Of a stretch of 47,425 nt of DNA, positions 41,210 through 47,425 are shown piece after piece. How positions within the stretch are numbered: position 1 is the stretch's first letter; every line of letters starts with the position of its first letter. A program made the translations under genes and the position numbers. The DNA comes from CAYWNA01 sp964459305 (GTDB lineage Bacteria; Planctomycetota; Planctomycetia; Pirellulales; Pirellulaceae). Location of the stretch: assembly GCA_964459305.1 (NCBI GenBank), contig CAYWNA010000083.1:1-47425 (forward strand), given 5' to 3'. The notes beneath the pieces were generated by a model. The model searched no databases. It worked only from the letters and a program-made list of their open reading frames with translations, and was not told where the DNA came from.

Positions 41210-42688
41210 ATGATACGCTTACCAAAACTGACCGCCGGTTCGCTGTCGTGGCGTCTTCCTTTCTCGGAACACGCGGCTGCGAGCTTAGCCAGATCTTTCT
41301 TGGCGGACGACGCGGACCAGCGGCGACAGGAGCTTGCCGAAGTTCTATCTGAAGACGCGGCGCTCGTGTTGTGGACCGTCTGCCGCGCCAACCAGTGGGA
41401 CGTGAATCCACCAGGCGGGATCGACGATTTGGCCCGTTGGCTGTCCGAATATGGACTTGACGTCCTGCAGTGGAGTGAAAGCGAGCAATCCCTCCAGGAG
41501 GGCGCCGATGCCGACCAAATGACCCGCTGGGCCGATTTGGCGGTCGACGCCGTGGCCACCGCGCGATGCGCGGCCCGATTGGCGGGCAGCGACGATGCCG
41601 ATCGAGTCTATCTCTGCGGCCTGCTCCACAGCTCGCTCCGCTGGCTTGCAAGTAGTGGTTCATCGATTTCTCTGCTCGACTGCCGACCCGGCGCTGCCGG
41701 TCTGCCCCAGTGGCTAGTCCAACTGCTGAGCGAAATTGATGATCGGCCCCCCAAGAGTTTCTGTCCAAGGATCGTCGCGCAATCGATCGATGGCCTGCGA
41801 GAGGCCGTGGAAGGCACGGATGCGGACGTGCAGAATCATCGCGACAACACTAGTGAAGTGCGTAAGCGGTGGATGACTTCGTCGGCTCGCGCCGGCGGCA
41901 TGCTGCCACGGCTGATGCGCCGGCTTGCTCGTCTGGCGCAATTGGAAGCCGAATTCGAATCGGCGCTGGAAACGGAGAAAGTGGAAGCCCTCAAAGCCTT
42001 GGCTTACGGAGCCAGCCACGAAATAAACAACCCGCTGAACAACATCTCCACACGAGCCCAGACGTTGATGCGCGAGGAGACCGACCCAGAGAGGCTGAAT
42101 AAGCTGGGAGTGATCAACAAAGAGGCGTTCCGTGCCTACGAGATGATCGCCGACATGATGTTGTTCGCGCGACCGCCGGCCCTTCTACTAGAGCCGGTCA
42201 ACCTGACGGCCCTGGTTGACCGGGTCATCGAAGAGCTGACCGAGGAAGCGGAAGAGCAAAGCACGGCCATCTTGCGCGTGACGTCCGACGAACCGCTCCC
42301 CGTGACCGCCGACGGCAGCCACTTGGCAGTGGCTCTGAAAGCCCTCTGTACGAATTCACTGGAAGCCCTGAGCGCGGGCGGTCGAATTGAGATCTTCGTC
42401 CAACAGATGGACGCGCCGCGGGACGGCCCCGATGACTCAAGGTGGGCGGAGATTCTGGTCAGCGATACCGGACCAGGGCTTTCGGCCGAGGTGCGGCGCC
42501 ACTTGTTTGATCCTTACTTCTCCGGTCGCGAAGCGGGCCGTGGCATTGGGCTGGGCCTGTCCAAATGCTGGCGAATCGTGGACGAGCACGGCGGCCGTAT
42601 CGAGGTTAACAGCGAACCGGGGCGTGGTACGACGTTTGCCATACGACTACCCATGGAAGCATGTCCGAGCATCCGTACGGCCTGTTGA
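41210..42688 (+). CDS. Soluble histidine kinase with N-terminal HDOD-like domain
   Basis: A 492-residue protein without transmembrane segments. The N-terminal ~200 residues resemble a degenerate HDOD/HD signalling domain (LSEDAALVLWTVCRANQW, WADLAVDAVATARCAARLAG, LCGLLHSSLRWL). A helical linker leads to the phosphoacceptor block AYGASHEINNPLNNIS (His270 from this start). The ATPase domain has the N box ALKALCTNSLEALSAG, the G1 box SDTGPGLS and the G2 box GRGIGLGLSKCW. A GTG at 41192 lies inside the terminator stem, so the ATG at 41210 is preferred, though no good ribosome site is seen. The 3' end overlaps the NhaC gene by 28 bp. It probably phosphorylates the HTH-REC regulator just upstream. 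Confidence 0.9.
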   Translation: MIRLPKLTAGSLSWRLPFSEHAAASLARSFLADDADQRRQELAEVLSEDAALVLWTVCRANQWDVNPPGGIDDLARWLSEYGLDVLQWSESEQSLQEGADADQMTRWADLAVDAVATARCAARLAGSDDADRVYLCGLLHSSLRWLASSGSSISLLDCRPGAAGLPQWLVQLLSEIDDRPPKSFCPRIVAQSIDGLREAVEGTDADVQNHRDNTSEVRKRWMTSSARAGGMLPRLMRRLARLAQLEAEFESALETEKVEALKALAYGASHEINNPLNNISTRAQTLMREETDPERLNKLGVINKEAFRAYEMIADMMLFARPPALLLEPVNLTALVDRVIEELTEEAEEQSTAILRVTSDEPLPVTADGSHLAVALKALCTNSLEALSAGGRIEIFVQQMDAPRDGPDDSRWAEILVSDTGPGLSAEVRRHLFDPYFSGREAGRGIGLGLSKCWRIVDEHGGRIEVNSEPGRGTTFAIRLPMEACPSIRTAC

Positions 42689-44259
42689 GTCTGCTGCCGC
42701 CGCTAGTGGCCATCACACTCGCGATTGTCAGTCGGCGAGTGGTTGTGTCCTTGCTGGTCGGCGTCTTTGTCGGTGCCCTGATCTTGCAGGACTGGAATCT
42801 GCCCTCAGCCGTCGTTGCGACGTGCAAGGATCACTTGTGGCCGAGTTTGGCCAACGCGAGCCACCTGCGAGTCTTCACCTTTACCCTGCTGATGGGCGCG
42901 ACGGTTGGTGTCATCCATGTTTCCGGCGGCATGCATGGCGTCGTGAACGCTCTGGCGCCGTTGGCCCGCAGCCGGCGAAGCGGCCAATTGACGACCTGGG
43001 CGTTAGGGTTGATCGTCTTTTTCGACGATTACGCCAACACGCTGCTGTTGGGCGGAACGATGCGGCCATTGGCGGACCGCCTGAAGATCTCGCGGGCGAA
43101 GCTCGCCTACCTCGTCGACTCGACGGCGGCACCCGTGGCCGGGCTGGCCCTGATCTCCACATGGATCGCCGTCGAGGTGGGATACATCAATGACGGCATT
43201 GCGAAACTGCCGCCGGATGCGATACAGATTGATGGTTTCGCGATTTTCGTCGCATCCATCCCTTACCGGTTCTACGTGCTGTGGGCTTTGGCACTGGTGG
43301 CGATCGTCGCTGCGACGGGCCGCGATTTTGGGCCCATGCTGGCGGCCGAGCGCCGCACGAAAGACGCTCCCGACGAAGAGTCCGGTCAGACTCGCCATGG
43401 CGCTGACGAACCCGCCGAACCCGACGCTGACATACCGCAACGCTGGCACAACGCAGTCGTCCCCGTGTTCGTTGTCGTCGCAGTGACATTTTGCCTGCTG
43501 ATCGTCACTGGAGCCAAGGCCGTGGCAGCCGATCCGGCGATCGAGGCCAGCTTTCTCAACTATATCGGAAAAAGCGACTCCTACCTTGCCCTGATTTGCG
43601 GCTCCATGTCTGGGTTGCTCGTAGCCATCGGATGGATCGGGGCCCAACGCATCATTTCGGGCCGTCGGATGAGTGCGGCGGCGTTCCGCGGCTCGCGGCA
43701 GATGTTGAGCGCCCTGGTCATTCTCTGGGTGGCATGGGCTCTGTCGGCGATGACCGGCAGAGATGAAGGCTGCTTGCAGACGGGAGTCTATGTGGGGGAA
43801 ATACTCCGACAGACGGTGGCCGCGCCCTGGCTACCAACATTCGCGTTTGTCCTGTCTTCGCTGGTCGCCTTCTCCACCGGAACCAGTTACGGAACGATGG
43901 GCATCTTGATGCCCCTGCTAATCCCCGTGACCTACCAACTGCTCTCAAACGATGGTACGTCGACGGTCGGTCCTCAGGATCCGATCATGATTGCCTCCAT
44001 CGGCGGCGTACTGGCCGGGGCAATCTTTGGCGATCACTGCTCGCCAATCTCCGATACCACGATTCTCTCCTCGCAGGCCAGCGGTTGCGATCACGTCGAG
44101 CACGTGCGAACACAGTTGCCGTACGCCGTGCTGGTCGGAGTCGTGTCGATCGTGTTCGGGACATTGCCAGTCGGGTTCGGCATTTCCCCATGGTTGCTCC
44201 TGCCCACCGGAACAGTCGTGCTGGTCATCGCGATGTATGCGTTGGGCAAGCGAGTGTAG
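42661..44259 (+). CDS. nhaC: NhaC-type Na+/H+ antiporter
   Basis: A 532-residue inner-membrane protein with about 11-12 hydrophobic segments and one long hydrophilic loop (about residues 225-260, RRTKDAPDEESGQTRHGADE). Conserved NhaC blocks are LIVFFDDYANTLLLGGTMRP, STAAPVAGLALISTW, STGTSYGTMGILMPLLIPV and GDHCSPISDTTILSSQASGC. The family exchanges Na+ for H+ or amino acids such as malate/lactate type pairs. The reading frame starts within the last 28 bp of the kinase gene, implying translational coupling to the two-component system. The start ATG has GGAAGC just upstream, a weak site. Confidence 0.9.
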   Translation: MSEHPYGLLSLLPPLVAITLAIVSRRVVVSLLVGVFVGALILQDWNLPSAVVATCKDHLWPSLANASHLRVFTFTLLMGATVGVIHVSGGMHGVVNALAPLARSRRSGQLTTWALGLIVFFDDYANTLLLGGTMRPLADRLKISRAKLAYLVDSTAAPVAGLALISTWIAVEVGYINDGIAKLPPDAIQIDGFAIFVASIPYRFYVLWALALVAIVAATGRDFGPMLAAERRTKDAPDEESGQTRHGADEPAEPDADIPQRWHNAVVPVFVVVAVTFCLLIVTGAKAVAADPAIEASFLNYIGKSDSYLALICGSMSGLLVAIGWIGAQRIISGRRMSAAAFRGSRQMLSALVILWVAWALSAMTGRDEGCLQTGVYVGEILRQTVAAPWLPTFAFVLSSLVAFSTGTSYGTMGILMPLLIPVTYQLLSNDGTSTVGPQDPIMIASIGGVLAGAIFGDHCSPISDTTILSSQASGCDHVEHVRTQLPYAVLVGVVSIVFGTLPVGFGISPWLLLPTGTVVLVIAMYALGKRV

Positions 44260-44275
44260 CCACTGCGGCCATTAT

Positions 44276-44396
44276 GTTCGTAGCCCTGCCTTCAGGCGGT
44301 CTTCGAGATGGGACATCGTGCAGCCGGCACGGCGTATCCTCGTTTGGCCCCATGCCGACATTAGCCCCAGGACCGCCTGAAGGCGGGACTACGAAC
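44276..44396. repeat. REP-like inverted pair with GTAG, family E
   Basis: Arms 44276-44301 and 44371-44396 match at 24 of 26 positions. Each holds GTAG followed by a hairpin with loop TTCA: stem CTGCC / GGCGG in the left arm (one wobble), CCGCC / GGCGG in the right. It begins 17 bp after the NhaC stop and ends 33 bp before the convergent deacetylase-like gene. Confidence 0.82.
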
Positions 44397-44428
44397 AAGC
44401 GCGTTCGAAAAACGTTTGAATGCGGTCG

Positions 44429-45415
44429 CTACTTGCATCCGTGATCCACCAGCGCGCGACAATGGGCCTCGGCGGCGCTGGCCAGGCCGTTGAGATCGTA
44501 TCCGCCTTCCAGCATCGAGATTACGCGGCCGTCCGCGTATTCGTCGGCCAATCCCAACACCAGCCGGGTCAAGTCGGCAAAATCTTCATCGGTCAACTGG
44601 AATCCACCTAGCGGGTCGTCGATCCGAGAGTCAAAACCGGCGGAAATCAGTATCAACTCGGGCCTGAACTTCTGCGCGGCGGAGCGCATGTCTTCGCCGA
44701 AGGCACCAAGGATTTCCCTGCGTCCGGCCCCCGCCGGAAACGGACGGTTCAGCGTGGCACCGATTCCTTTGGCGCCCCCCGTTTCGTTTTCGTTTCCCGT
44801 GCCCGGATACCACGGCGATTGATGCGTACTGAAAAAGAAGACCGAGTCGTCTTCGTAGAAAACGGCCTGCGTTCCATTGCCATGGTGCACGTCCCAGTCG
44901 ACGATTAAGACTTTCCCCAGTCCGTGTTTATGCTGGGCATAGCGGGCGGCGATGGCGATGTTGTTGAACACGCAGAATCCCATGCCGCAGCTTGGCGTCG
45001 CATGATGGCCCGGCGGCCGGGCCACGCAAAACGCGTTTTTCGCCTCCGATCGCAGCACCGCATCAACCGCAGCACACGCACCACCCGCGGCGTGCAGTGC
45101 CGGCTTCCACGACTGCGGGCTGACGGTCGTGTCACCGGTGCTCAAGTAGGGCGTGCCGGACAGGATTTCGCGTTTGGCCGTCTCGAAGTAGGTCATCGTA
45201 TGACACCGTACGATGTCGCTTTCCTCGGCAGGGCGAGGCTTGAGCCACCGCACCCGATCCGAGAAGGCGGCTTCTTCGAGCGCTTTGATCACCGCCGCGT
45301 GACGCTGCGGCGATTCGGGATGCCCAAACCCAGTGTCGTGCTCCCGGTACATGTCATCACTAACGACGGCAGTGGACATGCCCGTTTCGGCCGTGGATGA
45401 AGATTCTTCCGGCAT
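44429..45415 (-). CDS. Histone deacetylase-family amidohydrolase
   Basis: A 328-residue soluble enzyme. Motifs of the arginase/deacetylase superfamily are complete: GFGHPESPQRH near the start, CVARPPGHHATPSCGMGFC with the catalytic His pair, VDWDVHHGNGT with the zinc Asp/His, SAGFDSRIDDPLGG with the second zinc Asp, and MLEGGYDL with the catalytic Gly/Tyr region. Bacterial members deacetylate small substrates such as acetylpolyamines or acetylated acetyl-CoA synthetase (AcuC-like), not histones. The ATG at 45415 is used; an internal Met at 45379 is possible. It is divergent from the decarboxylase gene with 114 bp between starts. Confidence 0.92.
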   Translation of the reverse strand: MPEESSSTAETGMSTAVVSDDMYREHDTGFGHPESPQRHAAVIKALEEAAFSDRVRWLKPRPAEESDIVRCHTMTYFETAKREILSGTPYLSTGDTTVSPQSWKPALHAAGGACAAVDAVLRSEAKNAFCVARPPGHHATPSCGMGFCVFNNIAIAARYAQHKHGLGKVLIVDWDVHHGNGTQAVFYEDDSVFFFSTHQSPWYPGTGNENETGGAKGIGATLNRPFPAGAGRREILGAFGEDMRSAAQKFRPELILISAGFDSRIDDPLGGFQLTDEDFADLTRLVLGLADEYADGRVISMLEGGYDLNGLASAAEAHCRALVDHGCK

Positions 45416-45529
45416 GAACGGCTAGCTCGTTCTCTAAAGACTGACGAACGGTAAAATAGAAATAGGACACTTCCGCGAAACATTCTACAGCGCCCAAGAC
45501 GCTCATGGTACTAGATTGCGAGGTTTAGC

Positions 45530-47236
45530 ATGTCGCGAGCATCAACGGAATCGACAGGCCCTGGGGCCTCCAGCGGCGAACCGGCACCCATCGCCGACGA
45601 AACGTGGACCATCGGCCAGTACCTGATTCAACGATTGCAGGACTACGGCGTACGGGACATTTTTGGCATTCCCGGCGACTACGTGCTGAATTTTTACAGC
45701 ATGTTGGAGCAGAGCCCGATCCATGTCGTGGGATGCACGCGCGAGGACTGTGCGGGGTTCGCAGCCGACGCGTATGCTCGCATCAACGGCATGGGAGCCG
45801 TTTGCATCACGTACTGCGTTGGTGGGCTGAGCGTGTGCAATTCGATCGCCGGGGCCTACGCCGAGAAGTCGCCGGTTGTTGTGATTTCCGGTTCACCCGG
45901 ATTGTCCGAGCGGATCAACGATCCCTTGCTGCACCACAAAGTGCGCGACTTTCGCACGCAACTGGAGGTCTTCGAGAAGCTGTGTGTGGCCGGGACGGAA
46001 CTCTCGGATCCTACTACAGCGATGCGCGAGGTCGACCGCGTGCTCCACGCGGCCGCAAGGTTCAAGCGGCCTGTGTACATCGAAATCCCTCGCGACATGG
46101 TGAACGTCACACCCGTAGCCACCTATGCGTATCGGCAGAAGGAGCTTTCGAGCGACGAACGAGTGCTGGCGGAAGCGGTCGACGAAGCCGTGGAATTGAT
46201 CTCAGCGGCGCGCGACCCTGTGATCATCGCGGGCGTCGAGATCCATCGATTCGGACTTCAGGACCAACTCTTGGCATTGGCCGAAAAGACAAGTACACCA
46301 ATCGCGGCGACGGTACTGGGCAAGAGTGTCATCGGCGAAACGCACCCGTCGTACATCGGATTGTACGAAGGCGCCATGGGCCCGCCGGAAGTCACGCGGC
46401 GAGTGGAAGAGAGCGATTGCGTCATCTTGCTGGGTACGTTCATGACGGATCTGAACTTGGGGATCTATACCGCGAAACTGGATGCCGCGAGGTGCATCTA
46501 CGCCACTAGTGAGACTCTGCGCATCCACTATCACCACTATCCAGACGTGCTGCTTGGGGACTTCATTCGCGGACTCACCGATCGCTGTCCGACTTCTGCG
46601 GTAAGAGCAGAGGCTCAGCCGTGCATCCACGATGAGCACGGCTTCCAATTGCAGCTGGAAGCTCCTATCACGATCGCTCGCATGATTCGCCGCTTGAACG
46701 AGCAGTTGGACGAAGACACCATCGTGATTGCCGACATCGGTGACTCGCTGTTTGCCTCGACCGATTTGGTCATCCGTGCCCGAACCGAGTTCATCAGCCC
46801 AGCCTACTATACATCAATGGGTTTCTCGATTCCCGCCGCTCTGGGCGCGCACATCGCCAGGCCGAATCAGCGAGTCGTGGTCATCTGCGGAGACGGCGCA
46901 TTTCAAATGACCGGGATGGAGCTGTCTACGATCGTCCGTCACGGATTTGCCCCTGCGGTTATCGTTCTGGACAACGGCGGCTACGGCACGGAACGTTTCT
47001 TGCACGCAGGCGAATGGGAATACAACGAGATTCACCGCTGGCAATACCACAAGTTGCCAGAAGTTCTGGGCGGCGGCACGGGTTACCTGGTCCGTACCGA
47101 AGGTGAGTTCGATGCAGCTCTGAACGCGGCCTGGGACAACGCCGGCGCTCCGAGTCTGATCCAGGTAGAATTGAGTGCGGACGACGCCAGCCGAACGCTC
47201 CGGCACCTCGCAGAGCGGTTGGGCCAGAGAGTGTAA
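45530..47236 (+). CDS. Thiamine-diphosphate-dependent 2-keto acid decarboxylase (indolepyruvate/pyruvate decarboxylase-like)
   Basis: A 568-residue soluble enzyme of the PDC/IPDC group. The N-terminal domain has FGIPGDYVLNF, the conserved Glu72 in TREDCAGFAADAYAR, and the active-site His pair 135-136 (LLHHKV), which separates decarboxylases from acetolactate synthases. The TPP/Mg motif is GDGAFQMTGMELS ending at VLDNGGYGTER. Products would be aldehydes from pyruvate, indolepyruvate or branched 2-keto acids; specificity cannot be read. The ATG has GAGG about ten bases upstream. It stands alone on its strand; a family A REP pair begins 37 bp after its stop. Confidence 0.92.
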   Translation: MSRASTESTGPGASSGEPAPIADETWTIGQYLIQRLQDYGVRDIFGIPGDYVLNFYSMLEQSPIHVVGCTREDCAGFAADAYARINGMGAVCITYCVGGLSVCNSIAGAYAEKSPVVVISGSPGLSERINDPLLHHKVRDFRTQLEVFEKLCVAGTELSDPTTAMREVDRVLHAAARFKRPVYIEIPRDMVNVTPVATYAYRQKELSSDERVLAEAVDEAVELISAARDPVIIAGVEIHRFGLQDQLLALAEKTSTPIAATVLGKSVIGETHPSYIGLYEGAMGPPEVTRRVEESDCVILLGTFMTDLNLGIYTAKLDAARCIYATSETLRIHYHHYPDVLLGDFIRGLTDRCPTSAVRAEAQPCIHDEHGFQLQLEAPITIARMIRRLNEQLDEDTIVIADIGDSLFASTDLVIRARTEFISPAYYTSMGFSIPAALGAHIARPNQRVVVICGDGAFQMTGMELSTIVRHGFAPAVIVLDNGGYGTERFLHAGEWEYNEIHRWQYHKLPEVLGGGTGYLVRTEGEFDAALNAAWDNAGAPSLIQVELSADDASRTLRHLAERLGQRV

Positions 47237-47272
47237 GGATCGCTGCCGAAATTATGCCGGTAATTGCTCGGT

Positions 47273-47339
47273 GTAGCCGAACTCGCCAGAGTTTGGTTTT
47301 TCCCGTGCAAAGCGACCAAAGTCTGGTGACTTCGGCTAC
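47273..47339. repeat. REP-like inverted pair, family A copy 5
   Basis: Unit 1 stem CCGAACTC / GAGTTTGG with loop GCCA; facing unit stem CCGAAGTC / GACTTTGG with loop ACCA. It begins 37 bp after the decarboxylase stop. The remaining 86 bases to the window end show no further feature. Confidence 0.85.
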
Positions 47340-47425
47340 CATGAATTCAGGATCTATTTCGAAGCCGTTCCTTAGCTGGCGGCGGCAAGCGTAACTCACA
47401 ACTGCAGGTTCGCGACCGCGACTAG

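Noticed and set aside
40677..41768. 363-codon minus-strand frame across the regulator and kinase genes
   Set aside because: Shadow of two well-supported plus-strand genes and crosses their terminator.
1..47425. CRISPR arrays, tRNA or rRNA genes, complete insertion sequences
   Set aside because: No regularly spaced direct repeats, no cloverleaf or rRNA-like stretch and no transposase frame was seen by eye.

Overview
The window looks like a chromosomal segment of a GC-rich planctomycete (Planctomycetota, probably a Pirellulales-type organism). The evidence is two secreted sulfatases, several secreted PQQ-type beta-propellers, Tat-exported enzymes, a serine/threonine kinase with C-terminal leucine-rich repeats, a TIGR03067 domain, a GxxExxY protein, and many intergenic palindromic repeats. 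I see no tRNA, rRNA, CRISPR array or phage genes. Taxonomy is inferred from gene content only.

Layout. (1) 1-14485 is almost entirely on the minus strand: a partial SASA-type esterase, a large PQQ propeller, a sulfatase, a URO-D family protein, a sodium:solute symporter, an FGE-like/sialidase fusion, a two-domain GxxExxY protein, a decayed gene, and an MFS and a DMT transporter coupled by an ATGA overlap. (2) 14622-24650 is on the plus strand: a sulfatase, a Gfo/Idh/MocA protein, a giant heparinase-like lyase fused to an FG-GAP propeller, a Tat-exported C45 acyltransferase coupled to a PIG-L deacetylase, and a DJ-1/PfpI protein. (3) 24790-32223 holds a PQQ protein, a divergent DUF4962/heparinase II/III protein, a truncated PcRGLX/YetA-like lyase, and a PASTA/TIGR03067/PDZ/Sel1 protein that overlaps the truncated lyase tail to tail. 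(4) 32786-47236 is more housekeeping or signalling in nature: an OPT transporter, a Tat-exported PHP-type hydrolase, an LRR-kinase/STAS pair, a HEAT-like protein, an HTH-REC regulator with a soluble histidine kinase and an NhaC antiporter, a histone-deacetylase-like amidohydrolase, and a TPP-dependent 2-keto acid decarboxylase.

Together the first 30 kb reads as a glycan-foraging island for anionic (sulfated, uronic or acylated) polysaccharide. It has desulfation, lyase cleavage, deacylation/deacetylation, sialidase-like hydrolysis, a Gfo/Idh/MocA enzyme and uptake by SSS/MFS-type carriers. There is no SusC/SusD pair.

The most unusual content is between the genes. One family of intergenic elements (five copies plus one degenerate copy inside a coding region) is built from GTAG plus an 8-bp hairpin, arranged as inverted pairs. 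The loop-proximal stem bases change in compensating pairs between units. This is the architecture of REP/BIME elements mobilised by RAYT (Y1) transposases. Three further inverted pairs (32371-32503, 32608-32674, 44276-44396) follow the same GTAG/GGAG-plus-hairpin plan with unrelated stems. A separate ~100-bp element with inverted ends occurs three times, each time within 15 bp upstream of the start codon of a minus-strand gene, and two copies bracket the GxxExxY gene as direct repeats. That gene plus repeat is the best candidate here for an undescribed mobile or regulatory system.
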